From assembly GCF_020532825.1 (NCBI RefSeq), contig NZ_MQTS01000083.1, forward strand, positions 7,369 to 42,211: 34,843 nucleotides of DNA, in the 5' to 3' direction. The position numbers were made by a program, and so were the translations under genes. Positions 15,503 to 23,723 of the stretch are shown in pieces (position 1 is the first letter of the stretch; each line of letters opens with the position of its first letter). The notes below the pieces were generated by a model. It worked only from the letters and a program-made list of their open reading frames with translations. It searched no databases and was not told the origin of the DNA. Source of the stretch: Arthrobacter sp. SO3 (lineage in GTDB: Bacteria; Actinomycetota; Actinomycetes; Actinomycetales; Micrococcaceae).

Positions 15503-17145
15503 ACATTGCCAGTTTCGCCCCGCTCGCCGTCATCCTTCCCCTGCTCGGCGCCGCCCTGACCTTCCTGCTGATCCGGAATTCCCGGGCCCAGCGGACCGTC
15601 AGCATCGTGCTCCTGTCCCTGACCCTGCTGCTGGAGTGCCTGCTGCTCGCCTCCGTCTGGGAGGGCGGCACCGCTGCGGTCAACATCGGCGGCTGGCTCC
15701 CGCCCTGGGGCATCGTCCTGGTGGTGGACCAGTTTTCCTCGCTCATGCTCGTGGTGTCATCCTCGGTGAGCCTCGCCGTGCTGATCTACGCCACCGGGCA
15801 GGGCATGGCCGACGGCGACCAGGACGCGCCGGTTTCGATCTTCCACCCCACGTACCTGATCCTGGTGGCCGGCGTGTCCAACGCGTTCCTCTCCGGGGAC
15901 CTGTTCAACCTCTACGTGGGGTTCGAAATTCTGCTGACCGCCAGCTACGTGCTGATGACCCTCGGCGGGACGGGGCCGCGGATCCGGGCCGGGGTGACCT
16001 ACCTGGTTGTCTCGGTCGTCTCCTCAGTGCTTTTCCTGATCGCGATCGCCATGATCTACGGGGCCACGGGAACCATCAACATGGCCGATCTCGCCGTCAA
16101 GCTCGCGGACCTGGACCAGGGCACGCAGAACCTGCTGCACGTGATGCTGCTCGTGGCATTCGGGATCAAGGCCGCCGTGTTCCCGCTGTCCTTCTGGCTG
16201 CCTGACTCCTACCCGACGGCGCCGGCCCCGGTCACGGCCGTGTTCGCGGGCCTGCTGACCAAGGTGGGCGTCTACGCCATGGTCCGGACCGAAACGCTGC
16301 TGTTCCCGGGGGACACCTTCAATGCCCCGCTGATGGTCGCGGCCGTGCTGACCATGCTGGTGGGGATCCTTGGCGCCCTGGCCCAAAGCGACATCAAACG
16401 ACTCCTGTCCTTCACCTTGGTCAGCCACATCGGCTACATGGTCTTCGGCCTGGCGATGTCCTCGGTGGCCGGGCTGGGCGCCGCCGTCTTCTACGTCGCC
16501 CACCACATCACGATCCAGACGAGCCTGTTCCTGGTCACCGGCCTGATTGAACGCCGCGGCGGCAGTTCCTCGGTGGACCGCGTCGCCGGCCTGGCCAAGC
16601 TGTCCCCGCTGCTGGCGGTGCTGTTCTTCGTCCCGGCCATGAACCTCGCCGGCATCCCGCCGCTCTCCGGCTTCCTGGGCAAAGTCGGCCTGCTGCAGGC
16701 CGGTATCCAGCTGGGAACCCCGCTGGCCTACGCGCTGGTGATCGGCGGTGTACTGACGAGCCTGCTGACCCTGCTGGCCATGGCACGGGTGTGGAACCGC
16801 GCGTTCTGGCGCAAGCCGGAGGACGCGGAACACCCCGACCCCGTGCTGCTGGCGCACCCCGCGGACTCGGCCACGGGTGACCGGGCCGGAAAGACCAACG
16901 TCACCCTTCTGCCCCGGACGATGGTGGGTTCCACGCTGGGCCTGGTCATCTTCGGTGTCGGGCTGACCGTGTTCGCCGGGCCGCTGTTCAAGGTGGCGGA
17001 CCAGGCCGCCGTCGAAATGTTGGACCGGACCTCGTATATTCACGCGGTCCTCGGCGAGGGCGCGCGGGTCCCGGCGATTTCCGAGCCTGAACCGGGCACG
17101 GACCCCGCCCGTCTTCCGCCGGCCAGCGGGCAGGAGCGCAAATGA
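15499..17145 (+). CDS. mnhD: Na+/H+ antiporter subunit D
   Basis: NuoN/NuoM-like proton-translocating subunit of the Mrp complex, 548 aa with about 14 hydrophobic segments. Family motifs are present: GFEILLTASYVLMTLGG with the conserved glutamate, KAAVFPLSFWLPDSYPTAPAPV (K224), and LLTKVGVYAMVRTETLLF (K255). Conserved histidines lie in SHIGYMVFG and AHHITIQTSLFLV. A cytoplasmic, charged C-terminal tail follows. It starts at GTG 15499 in a GTGA overlap with mnhC, preceded by GGAAG, and its stop overlaps mnhE (ATGA). Position and motifs make the assignment secure. Confidence 0.95.
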   Translation: MNIASFAPLAVILPLLGAALTFLLIRNSRAQRTVSIVLLSLTLLLECLLLASVWEGGTAAVNIGGWLPPWGIVLVVDQFSSLMLVVSSSVSLAVLIYATGQGMADGDQDAPVSIFHPTYLILVAGVSNAFLSGDLFNLYVGFEILLTASYVLMTLGGTGPRIRAGVTYLVVSVVSSVLFLIAIAMIYGATGTINMADLAVKLADLDQGTQNLLHVMLLVAFGIKAAVFPLSFWLPDSYPTAPAPVTAVFAGLLTKVGVYAMVRTETLLFPGDTFNAPLMVAAVLTMLVGILGALAQSDIKRLLSFTLVSHIGYMVFGLAMSSVAGLGAAVFYVAHHITIQTSLFLVTGLIERRGGSSSVDRVAGLAKLSPLLAVLFFVPAMNLAGIPPLSGFLGKVGLLQAGIQLGTPLAYALVIGGVLTSLLTLLAMARVWNRAFWRKPEDAEHPDPVLLAHPADSATGDRAGKTNVTLLPRTMVGSTLGLVIFGVGLTVFAGPLFKVADQAAVEMLDRTSYIHAVLGEGARVPAISEPEPGTDPARLPPASGQERK

Positions 17146-17687
17146 ACCGGAAACGGATCTCCCTGCGCCAGGAACTGCCGCTCCTGGTCTGGCTCGTGAT
17201 TGTCTGGGGCGCCCTGTGGCAGAACTTCAGCCCGGGAAACCTGCTCTTCGGTGCACTGACGGCCGTCGTGGTGGCCCGGCTGTTCTACCTGCCGCCGGTG
17301 GAACTCGGCGGGCGTTTCAACCTGCTCCGAGCGGTCCCGTTTGCCCTGGTCTTCGTGGCCAAGGTCGTGACAGCAAGCTTCCAGGTCCTCTACCTGGCCC
17401 TGGCCCGGGGCCCCAAGGTGATCAGCGCCGTCGTCGCTGTCCCGCTGCGGAGCCATTCCGATCTGCTGGTCACGGCGACGGGGCACGTGACCGCGCTGAT
17501 CCCTGGGTCGCTCGTCGTGGAGGTGGACCGGTCAACGTCCACGCTCTATATCCATGGCATCAACGTCCGCAACGCCGACGATGCCGCGCGGCTGCGCAAA
17601 GACGTCAGAGACACAGAAGCGGGACTGATCAGGATCATGGGCACCCAGGCCGAACTGTCCGCCCTCAACCAGGAGGCGGGGTCATGA
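17142..17687 (+). CDS. mnhE: Na+/H+ antiporter subunit E
   Basis: A 181-aa subunit with two or three N-terminal hydrophobic segments (LPLLVWLVIVWGALWQNFS, LLFGALTAVVVARLFYLPP) followed by a soluble domain. That domain has the MrpE pattern of a central VVAVPLRSHSDLLVTATGHVTALIPGSLVVEVD and then STLYIHGINV. It is required for assembly or stability of the Mrp complex in other bacteria. ATG at 17142 overlaps the mnhD stop, and the TGA at 17685 overlaps the mnhF ATG. Confidence 0.94.
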   Translation: MNRKRISLRQELPLLVWLVIVWGALWQNFSPGNLLFGALTAVVVARLFYLPPVELGGRFNLLRAVPFALVFVAKVVTASFQVLYLALARGPKVISAVVAVPLRSHSDLLVTATGHVTALIPGSLVVEVDRSTSTLYIHGINVRNADDAARLRKDVRDTEAGLIRIMGTQAELSALNQEAGS

Positions 17688-17962
17688 TGCAGTTGGTCCT
17701 GACCGTGACCACGGTGGTGCTGTCCCTCGCTGCCGGAGGAGCGATCATCCGGATCGCGCGGGGCCCGTCGCTGCTGGACCGGGTGCTCGCCGCGGACGTG
17801 CTGCTGGCGATCGTGGGAGCGGCCCTGTGCATCGACATGGCCGTGAACCGGCACCTGAACAACCTCATGCTGCTGGTGGCGGTGTCCCTGATCGGGTTTG
17901 TCGGCTCCGTCACGGTGGCCCGCTTCGTAGCCGACCGGCGGGAGAAAAGCCGTGAATCCTGA
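17684..17962 (+). CDS. mnhF: Na+/H+ antiporter subunit F
   Basis: A 92-aa membrane subunit with three hydrophobic segments and the MrpF signature RIARGPSLLDRVLAADVLL. Two adjacent ATGs (17684 and 17687) are possible starts; the first makes the ATGA overlap seen elsewhere in the operon and is preceded by AGGAGG at a suitable distance. Its TGA at 17960 lies 11 nt inside mnhG. A small Mrp subunit of standard length. Confidence 0.94.
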   Translation: MMQLVLTVTTVVLSLAAGGAIIRIARGPSLLDRVLAADVLLAIVGAALCIDMAVNRHLNNLMLLVAVSLIGFVGSVTVARFVADRREKSRES

Positions 17963-18365
17963 GACCTTTTCCGCCGACACCGTGATCGACGCCGTCTCGG
18001 CGGTCTTTATGGTGGTCGGCGCCCTGATGTCACTCGCAGCGGCGGTGGGCCTGCTCCGTTTTCCGGACCTGATGACCCGGATGCACGCGGCCACCAAGCC
18101 CCAGGTGCTGGGGCTTTTCCTGCTGCTCTTCGCGCTGGGTCTCCAGATGCGCACCTGGTGGGTCTGGCCGGTGCTGGGCGTGGCGTGGATCTTCCAGCTG
18201 CTCACCGTGCCGGTGTCCGCGCACATGGTCGGCCGGGCCGGTTATCGCACCAAGCACCTCCACCCGGAACTGCTCAGCACGGACGAACTGGAGGCCGTCG
18301 TGCAGCAGGCGGCGGGCAAGCGCGGGTTTGGCGACGACGGCGACGCGGCCACCGACAGACGGTAA
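17952..18365 (+). CDS. mnhG: Na+/H+ antiporter subunit G
   Basis: A 137-aa last subunit of the Mrp operon. Three hydrophobic segments carry the family motif AAAVGLLRFPDLMTRMHAATKPQVLGL. GTG start at 17952 overlaps mnhF by 11 nt and is preceded by GGGAG. The C-terminal 40 residues are hydrophilic. It completes the set A(+B), C, D, E, F, G with no missing subunit. Transcription then meets the tandem-repeat terminator at 18388-18450. Confidence 0.93.
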   Translation: MNPETFSADTVIDAVSAVFMVVGALMSLAAAVGLLRFPDLMTRMHAATKPQVLGLFLLLFALGLQMRTWWVWPVLGVAWIFQLLTVPVSAHMVGRAGYRTKHLHPELLSTDELEAVVQQAAGKRGFGDDGDAATDRR

Positions 18366-18387
18366 GGGCTAGACGATGCGCCCCAAA

Positions 18388-18450
18388 AACCAGGTCCTGG
18401 GTTTTGCTAACCAGGTCCTGGGTTTTGCTAAACCAGGTCCTGGGTTTTGG
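18388..18450. repeat. Triplicated 21-nt repeat acting as bidirectional terminator
   Basis: Three nearly identical units start at 18388, 18409 and 18431. Each contains CCAGGTCCTGG, itself palindromic around one base, followed by GTTTTG. Any two copies can pair into an 11-bp stem with a 10-11-nt loop followed by GTTTT on the plus strand. On the minus strand the last copy is followed by five Ts. The third copy lies inside the 3' coding end of the DUF4235 gene, so the array looks like tandem duplication of that gene's tail. It separates mnhG from this convergent gene. Confidence 0.8.
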
Positions 18451-18691
18451 CGAAGCGTGTGACCGCGCGCTGCGTGCCGCGGTTGGCCAGGACCTGGATG
18501 ATGGCGCTGACAGACGCTGAGATCAGCGCGAAGGTCAGGGCCGAACGCAGCGTGGTGGGCACATCGTCCTCGTGGCCCTTGGGCGGCTTGTTGCCCGTGG
18601 ATTTCTCCCAGACAGTGTCAACGAGCTTGGTGCCGACGAAGCCGGCGAGCAGGCTGATGCCGGTGCCGAGCAGTTTGATGAAGATGTTCAT
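18428..18691 (-). CDS. DUF4235 domain-containing membrane protein
   Basis: An 87-aa protein with two hydrophobic segments (LLGTGISLLAGFVGTKLVDTVW at the N-terminus; LRSALTFALISASVSAIIQVLA in the middle) around the charged stretch EKSTGNKPPKGHEDD. This is the DUF4235 pattern, of unknown function in actinobacteria. ATG at 18691 has AAGGAG 8 nt upstream. The last six codons before the stop (KTQDLV) are encoded by one copy of a repeat that continues twice beyond the stop; the TAG is made by the junction between copies. It converges on the mrp operon. Confidence 0.87.
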   Translation of the reverse strand: MNIFIKLLGTGISLLAGFVGTKLVDTVWEKSTGNKPPKGHEDDVPTTLRSALTFALISASVSAIIQVLANRGTQRAVTRFAKTQDLV

Positions 18692-18809
18692 TCTTCGGAC
18701 TCCTTGGGGGAGGAAACAGGGCTTCCCCTAGCCTAGCGTCCCTTGCCCGGCGCTCCAGCCAGGGACCAACGCCCCTGTCCGGCGGCCCGGGCCGGACGTA
18801 CCTTCGAGG

Positions 18810-19607
18810 ATGGCACGACCCCAAACCCGCGCGCCGGGGCCCGCCCGGCAGCCAGCCACCGATCCGTCCCGCGGCCGGACCTGGCGCCGGCTCTATCTCT
18901 GGGCCGGGATCTCCTCGGTGCTGTTCGTGGCGCTGCTGATGCTGGCACTGGTCCTGGACTTCGCCGCCCCGCCCCCGGTCCATGGCGGCACCGAGACGCT
19001 GGAGTTCATCGCGCGGAACAAAGGGAACTATGTTGCCGAACAGCTGCTCTGGACCGTGCCGAACATTCTGCCGGTGCTGGTGTTTGTCGCGCTCTTCGTG
19101 GCGCTCGCCCCGCTGGACAAGAGCCTGGCCCTGCTCGCCGCAGTGATCGGCGGCCTGTCGTGGGGGCTGATCCTTGCCGTCCCGGTCACCAGCAGGGGAT
19201 CGATGGTGCTCGTGTATCTCAGCGACCGGTACGCCGCCGCGGCCGACGACGCGGCCCGGCTCCGCTACTCGACCGCTGCCGAAGCCATCATCGCCGAAAA
19301 CAACACCCCTGCCGCCGCCGGTGTCCTGTCCGCGGCCGGCATCCTGCTCATCTCTATCGTCATGCTGAACGGGGTGCTGCCGCGGGCCCTGGCCTGGCTG
19401 GGGATCGCCACGGGCGGACTGGGCATCCTCGCGGAAGCGCTCCGGCACGCCGTCCCTGAGTTCTACGGGGGCTACGGGGTGCTGATGTGGGTCTGGTTTG
19501 TGGCAGCAGGGATTGCGCTGATCCGGCTGGCCGGGCGGACACCCCGGCGCCCGGGCCGGGTGCCGGCACCCCGGGGGCGCGAGGGGAGGGCAGCGCCGGG
19601 CAGCTGA
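18810..19607 (+). CDS. Polytopic membrane protein, DUF4386-like
   Basis: A 265-aa integral membrane protein with six or seven hydrophobic segments: LYLWAGISSVLFVALLMLALVL after a basic N-terminus, NILPVLVFVALFVAL, LALLAAVIGGLSWGLILAVPV, and more. A conserved-looking hydrophilic loop (YLSDRYAAAADDAARLRYSTAAEAIIAENN) lies between segments. The arrangement resembles the DUF4386 family, whose function is unknown. ATG at 18810 has no proper Shine-Dalgarno (GAGG abuts the codon), but TACCTT lies 5 nt upstream, so a leaderless mRNA is possible. The C-terminus is Arg/Pro-rich and cytoplasmic. It ends 1 nt from the convergent UPF0303 stop. Confidence 0.7.
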   Translation: MARPQTRAPGPARQPATDPSRGRTWRRLYLWAGISSVLFVALLMLALVLDFAAPPPVHGGTETLEFIARNKGNYVAEQLLWTVPNILPVLVFVALFVALAPLDKSLALLAAVIGGLSWGLILAVPVTSRGSMVLVYLSDRYAAAADDAARLRYSTAAEAIIAENNTPAAAGVLSAAGILLISIVMLNGVLPRALAWLGIATGGLGILAEALRHAVPEFYGGYGVLMWVWFVAAGIALIRLAGRTPRRPGRVPAPRGREGRAAPGS

Positions 19608-19608
19608 G

Positions 19609-20166
19609 CTAGCGCCCGGGCCTCCCGGGCGTCCCGGCGCGGCCGAGGATCTCCGACAGGGCTTCGACCACCAGCTCATGGTCGGCCTTCTGCGGCAGAC
19701 CGGACACCGTGACGGTGGCTACCATCCCGGTCCCGCGCACATAGATGGGGAAAGCCCCGCCGTGGGCGGCAAACTCCGTCTGGTCGAACCAGGCGTTGTC
19801 CTCAATCCTCCGCCCGGCTGCCCGGGCCCGAAGACCCACCAACAGCGACGGCACTTCGTAACGGACGGCCGTGCGCTGCTTGGCCCTGATCCAGCGCTCA
19901 TTGTCCGGCGTGGCGCCCTCCAGCGCCGCGTGGAAGAGCACCTGCTCGCCCTTGGTGATGTCGATGGCGATCGGGTGGGAGCGTTGCCTGCCGAGTTCAA
20001 CCAGGAGCAGCCCGAGGTCCAGGGCGTCGTCCTTGCCGAAAGACTGGAACTGCAGCTCATCGATTTCAGCCAGGACGCGGCCGATGAGCGCGGCCAGGGC
20101 TCCAGGCGGCTGCTCGTCCGTGGAGTCCGGGTCGTAGCCGGGGGACGGCACTGCTGAGTTGGTCAC
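19609..20166 (-). CDS. UPF0303 / GlcG-HbpS-like heme-degrading-domain protein
   Basis: A 185-aa soluble protein. Family pattern: FGKDDALDLGLLLVELG, HPIAIDITKGEQVLFHAALEGATPDNERWIRAKQ, then FAAHGGAFPIYVRGTGMVATVTVSGLPQKADHELVVEAL. This matches UPF0303, related to GlcG/HbpS-like domains reported to bind heme or cobalamin in some members. The biochemical role here is unproven. GTG at 20166 is chosen, with GGAAG upstream; the frame stays open to 20244, but those residues are not family-like. Convergent with the DUF4386-like gene, stops one base apart. Confidence 0.85.
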   Translation of the reverse strand: MTNSAVPSPGYDPDSTDEQPPGALAALIGRVLAEIDELQFQSFGKDDALDLGLLLVELGRQRSHPIAIDITKGEQVLFHAALEGATPDNERWIRAKQRTAVRYEVPSLLVGLRARAAGRRIEDNAWFDQTEFAAHGGAFPIYVRGTGMVATVTVSGLPQKADHELVVEALSEILGRAGTPGRPGR

Positions 20167-20321
20167 GCGTTCCAGCTTCCGTTGGTTGGCCGCCGGCGCG
20201 TGGGCGCGGCATCCGGTGTTCCCATGCCTTGCCGACTCTACCAAGCAGGGGGTCCCGGGTCACCGGTGTGGCGCCTGGACATTCAGACGGCCGGCCCCGG
20301 GAATCAGCTGCCCGATGGGTG

Positions 20322-20327
20322 TAAACT
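20322..20327 (+). promoter_or_regulatory. Candidate -10 element for the ykoEDC transcript
   Basis: TAAACT preceded by TG (extended -10) lies 30 nt upstream of the riboswitch P1 stem, at the right place for a transcript that starts just before the aptamer. No good -35 is visible. Confidence 0.45.
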
Positions 20328-20357
20328 GAGCCACGCCCACAAGGGCGATATTCAATA

Positions 20358-20482
20358 CGACAGGGGAGCGCCGCCGTCGGGCATCACCGGAGGAATCCGG
20401 GGAGACCACAGGTGGGCGCTGAGAGTGCGGACAGCCGCAGACCCTCGAACCTGATCCGGTTAGTACCGGCGCAAGGGAGTCG
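20358..20482 (+). ncRNA. TPP (THI-box) riboswitch
   Basis: The aptamer binds thiamine pyrophosphate. Conserved elements are CTGAGAGT (20419-20426), ACCCTCGAACCTGATCCGG (20441-20459), and TAGTACCGGCGCAAGGGAG (20461-20479). The closing stem is CGAC (20358-20361) with GTCG (20479-20482). The P3 arm AGCGCC/GGCGCT (20367-20372, 20415-20420) carries an unusually long 42-nt extension with a GGAA-capped hairpin. It precedes ykoEDC, the expected target. Confidence 0.95.
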
Positions 20483-20536
20483 AGTTCTCAGAGTGCCCGG
20501 AGCGGCGGCGGAAGCTGCGGCCCCCGGACACCCTCC

Positions 20537-20555
20537 CCTCCTGTTCCTCAGGAGG
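20537..20555 (+). promoter_or_regulatory. Ribosome-site sequestering hairpin of ykoE
   Basis: CCTCCTG (20537-20543) pairs perfectly with CAGGAGG (20549-20555), which contains the ykoE Shine-Dalgarno. The loop is 5 nt. No U-tract follows. It is a likely translational expression platform for the TPP riboswitch: with ligand bound, the ribosome site would be hidden. Confidence 0.65.
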
Positions 20556-20560
20556 ACGAC

Positions 20561-21193
20561 ATGACTGATACATCTGCCAAGCAGACGCTCACCGGACGCA
20601 GCTACAACTGGCGTGTGGTGGACATTGTGGTGGCCGCACTGATCGCGGTGGCCGGCGGCGTGATCTTCTGGGCCTGGTCCCAGGGCGCCAACCTCATTGC
20701 CGCCCCCGTCAACGCGTTCTACCCGCCGCTGACCGGTCTCTATGCCGGCGGCTGGATGATCCCGGCGGTGCTGGGCATGCTCATCATCCGCAAACCGGGC
20801 GCCGCACTGTTCTGCGAAGCCGTGGCCGCCGCCGGTGAGCTGATCATGGGCTCGCAGTACGGCACCACGGTGCTCATTTCCGGCATCCTGCAAGGCCTGG
20901 GCGCCGAACTGGTCTTCGCCGCCTTTATGTACAAGAAGTTCAACCTGCCGGTGTCGCTGCTCGCCGGTGCCGGGGCGGGCCTGTTCTGCGGGCTGAACGA
21001 TTCGTTTCTGCCCTGGGGCTGGAACATCGCGTACGCCGACGGTGACAAGCTTGCCTACATCATCTTCACGGCCATCTCCGGCGCCGTGATCGCCGGCGGA
21101 CTGTCCTGGCTCGCCACCCGGGGCCTGGCCAGGACCGGCGTGCTGAGTTCCTTTGCCTCCCGCAAGGCGGCCACGGAGCCTGTCTTCTCCTGA
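20561..21193 (+). CDS. ykoE: ECF transporter S component for hydroxymethylpyrimidine/thiamine precursor (YkoE)
   Basis: A 210-aa membrane protein with about six hydrophobic segments that binds the substrate of an energy-coupling-factor importer. It matches YkoE: WRVVDIVVAALIAVAGGVIFW at the start, then YPPLTGLYAGGWMIPAVLG, FCEAVAAAGELIMGSQYGTTVLISGILQGLGAELVFA and LNDSFLPWGWNIAY. YkoEDC imports the thiamine pyrimidine precursor or related compounds. ATG at 20561 has AGGAGG 5 nt upstream, which a hairpin can mask. It is downstream of a TPP riboswitch, and its stop overlaps ykoD (TGATG). Confidence 0.95.
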   Translation: MTDTSAKQTLTGRSYNWRVVDIVVAALIAVAGGVIFWAWSQGANLIAAPVNAFYPPLTGLYAGGWMIPAVLGMLIIRKPGAALFCEAVAAAGELIMGSQYGTTVLISGILQGLGAELVFAAFMYKKFNLPVSLLAGAGAGLFCGLNDSFLPWGWNIAYADGDKLAYIIFTAISGAVIAGGLSWLATRGLARTGVLSSFASRKAATEPVFS

Positions 21194-22827
21194 TGTCCGA
21201 TTCCGACACGTCCGCCTGCAGCGGGGTCCGCCCGGCCACGATCACCGCGCGGGGCTGGGGCTGGCGGCACGCCGGCCGTCCCCGGCCCGCCGTCAGCGGC
21301 CTGGACCTGGATATCCGGCCCGGTGAGCGGGTGCTGTTGCTGGGTCCCTCCGGCGCCGGCAAGTCAACGCTGCTCCATGCCCTGGCCGGGGTACTTGGCG
21401 ACAGCTCCGCCGGCGGCGCGGCCGGTCGCGCCGCCGCGGATGCCGAGGATGCGGACGAGACCGGCCGCCTGCTGATCGACGGCGCCCCGCCCCGGGCCCA
21501 ACGCGGCCGGGCAGGACTGATGCAGCAGGACCCGGAAACCCAGGTGGTGCTCTCGCGCCTGGGCGACGACGTCGCCTTCGGCGCCGAAAACCTGTCCGTG
21601 CCGCCGGCCGAGATCTGGCGGCGGGTGGCGGAAGCACTTGACGACGTCGGGCTGGGCCGGCTGCCGCTGGACCATCCGACGTCGGCACTCTCCGGTGGCC
21701 AGAAGCAGCGCCTGGCGCTCGCCGGCATCCTGGCGATGCGCCCCGGCCTGATCCTGCTCGACGAACCCACCGCCAACCTGGACCCGGCCGGTGTCCTGGA
21801 AGTCCGCGACGCTGTCGGCCGCTGCCTGGACAAGACCGGGGCCACCCTGGTGGTGGTGGAGCACCGGGTCTCCGTCTGGAAGGGCCTGGTGGACCGGATC
21901 GTGGTGCTGCGGCCCGGATCCGCCACGGACTCCGCCGTGCTGATCGATGGGCCGCCGGACCAGGTCCTGGCCCAGGCACGGGACATGCTCACCGCGGCCG
22001 GCGTCTGGGTCCCGGGTTATGTGCCGCCGACCCGGCCCCGGGGTGCAGGGGGCGGCGCCGCCGGCGCGTCCGGGCGCAGCGCAGCCGCCAACGCTGCGGG
22101 GCAGTTGCTGCTCGCCGCGGAGGACCTGGCCGTGTCGCGCGAACGGCCGCGGCGGGCCGGACTCCGCGGAGGCTTCCGCCCGATCCCGCCGGTGCCCGTG
22201 CAGTCCGGCATTACGGCCCAGGTCCGCGCCGGCGAGGCGCTGACCATCACGGGTCCCAACGGCTCCGGAAAGTCCACTTTCGCCCTGACCCTCGCGGGCC
22301 TGCTCGCGCCCGTCTCCGGCACGGTCTCCGCCACTTTGGCGCTCAGTGCCGGCGCGGGGATCGATCCGTACCAGTGGAAGGCGCAGCAGCTGATCGCCAG
22401 GATTGGCACCGTCTTCCAGGAGCCCGAGCACCAGTTTGTCACCGGACGCGTGCTCGATGAGCTGATGTTCGGGCCCCGGCAACTGGGCCGCGGCGAGGAC
22501 CGGGTGGACGAACTGCTGGAGCGGCTTCGGCTCACGGAGCTGGTGGACGCCAATCCCTACACCCTCTCCGGCGGTGAGAAACGGCGCCTGTCCGTGGCCA
22601 CCGTGCTCGCCGCCCATCCCCAGGTGCTCGTCCTGGACGAACCGACCTTCGGCCAGGACGCCAACACCTGGGCCGAACTCGCCTCCTTCCTCTCCGAACT
22701 CCTCGACGACGGCACCGCGGTCGTGTCGGTGACGCACGATACGGAATTCAGTGAGGTCCTGGGCGGCACCGGGCTGAGCCTCGGCGCCCCCGAATCCCCG
22801 GAACCGGGGAAGGTCGCCGCGCCATGA
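21193..22827 (+). CDS. ykoD: ECF transporter ATPase with two ABC domains (YkoD)
   Basis: A 544-aa energy-coupling ATPase formed from two fused ABC domains. The first has Walker A GPSGAGKST (about residues 50-58), signature LSGGQKQRLALAG and Walker B LILLDEPTANLDP. The second has Walker A GPNGSGKST (about 353-361), signature LSGGEKRRLSVAT and Walker B VLVLDEPTFGQD. An Ala/Gly-rich linker lies between them, around residues 280-305. Fusion of the A and A' subunits is the normal YkoD layout. ATG at 21193 overlaps the ykoE stop, and its stop overlaps ykoC (ATGA), so the three subunits are translationally coupled. Confidence 0.95.
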   Translation: MSDSDTSACSGVRPATITARGWGWRHAGRPRPAVSGLDLDIRPGERVLLLGPSGAGKSTLLHALAGVLGDSSAGGAAGRAAADAEDADETGRLLIDGAPPRAQRGRAGLMQQDPETQVVLSRLGDDVAFGAENLSVPPAEIWRRVAEALDDVGLGRLPLDHPTSALSGGQKQRLALAGILAMRPGLILLDEPTANLDPAGVLEVRDAVGRCLDKTGATLVVVEHRVSVWKGLVDRIVVLRPGSATDSAVLIDGPPDQVLAQARDMLTAAGVWVPGYVPPTRPRGAGGGAAGASGRSAAANAAGQLLLAAEDLAVSRERPRRAGLRGGFRPIPPVPVQSGITAQVRAGEALTITGPNGSGKSTFALTLAGLLAPVSGTVSATLALSAGAGIDPYQWKAQQLIARIGTVFQEPEHQFVTGRVLDELMFGPRQLGRGEDRVDELLERLRLTELVDANPYTLSGGEKRRLSVATVLAAHPQVLVLDEPTFGQDANTWAELASFLSELLDDGTAVVSVTHDTEFSEVLGGTGLSLGAPESPEPGKVAAP

Positions 22828-23627
22828 GGCAGGAACTGACCCTGCGCGGCAACCATGCCCTGCTGACCCGGGCCAATCCGCTGGCGAAGTTCGCCGCCGT
22901 TATGCTCATCACGATGGTCCTGGCGCTGTCCATCGACTGGGTGTCCGCCTCGGTGGCGCTCGCCTTCGAACTGGCACTGCTTCCGTTGGCCGGGCTGACC
23001 CCCGCAGCCCTCTGGCAGCGAGGCTGGCCGCTGATCCTGGCCGCGGCGCTGGGCGGCTGGAGCACGACGATCCTGGCACCCGACAGCGGAAGCGTCCTGC
23101 TCGACGCCAGGATCTGGTCCATCAGCGAAGGATCCCTTGAACTCGGGCTGGGCTTCATGCTCCGCGGCCTGGCCATCGCGCTGCCGGCCGTGCTGCTGAT
23201 GAGCTGCACCGACCCCACCGACCTGGCGGACGCCCTCGCGCAGAAGGCGAAACTGCCGCACCGTTTCGTCCTCGGGACGCTTGCGGCGATGCGGCTGGTC
23301 GGACTGATGGCGGAAGAATGGCAGACCATCGGCATGGCACGCCGCGCCCGCGGCGTGGGCTCGCACGGGAATCCGCTGCAACGGCTTCGCGCCACCCTGG
23401 GGCAGAGCTTCGGGCTGCTGGTGCAGGCCGTCCGGCGCGCCTCCCGGCTCGCCGTCACCATGGAGGCCCGGGGCTTCGGCGGCGCGCAACGGACCTGGGC
23501 GCGGAAATCCGTCTTCAGCGGCCTGGATGCCTGGGTGTTCCTGGGCGGACTGGTGATTGCGGCCGCAGCTGTCGCCTCTGCCTTGGCTGCGGGAACCTGG
23601 AACATGGTCTTCCTCGCACGGCAGTAA
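22824..23627 (+). CDS. ykoC: ECF transporter transmembrane component T (YkoC)
   Basis: A 267-aa membrane subunit that couples the ATPases to the S component. It has the EcfT pattern of N-terminal hydrophobic segments starting ANPLAKFAAVMLITMVLALS and two Ala-Arg-Gly coupling motifs in the cytoplasmic helices, RRARGVG and EARGFGG. A final hydrophobic segment (AWVFLGGLVIAAAAVASALAAG) closes the protein. ATG at 22824 overlaps the ykoD stop and is preceded by GGGGAAGG. No clear terminator follows. Confidence 0.94.
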   Translation: MRQELTLRGNHALLTRANPLAKFAAVMLITMVLALSIDWVSASVALAFELALLPLAGLTPAALWQRGWPLILAAALGGWSTTILAPDSGSVLLDARIWSISEGSLELGLGFMLRGLAIALPAVLLMSCTDPTDLADALAQKAKLPHRFVLGTLAAMRLVGLMAEEWQTIGMARRARGVGSHGNPLQRLRATLGQSFGLLVQAVRRASRLAVTMEARGFGGAQRTWARKSVFSGLDAWVFLGGLVIAAAAVASALAAGTWNMVFLARQ

Positions 23628-23695
23628 CGCCCGTTATCGCACCGGACGGGTAGCGCTGTGAGGTTCGCGGCATTCCGCCCCAAATGCCCGGGGTT

Positions 23696-23717
23696 AATAA
23701 ATCATGCGTGATATTTT
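23696..23717. promoter_or_regulatory. Imperfect AT-rich dyad and -10 upstream of XRE-MurA gene
   Basis: ATCA-TGCG-TGAT is the core of an imperfect inverted repeat, with arms matching at 7 of 9 positions. It overlaps TATTTT (23712-23717), which lies 6 nt before the ATG and may be the -10 element of a leaderless mRNA. It could be an autoregulatory operator for the gene's own XRE domain. Confidence 0.4.
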
Positions 23718-23723
23718 CTTGGG

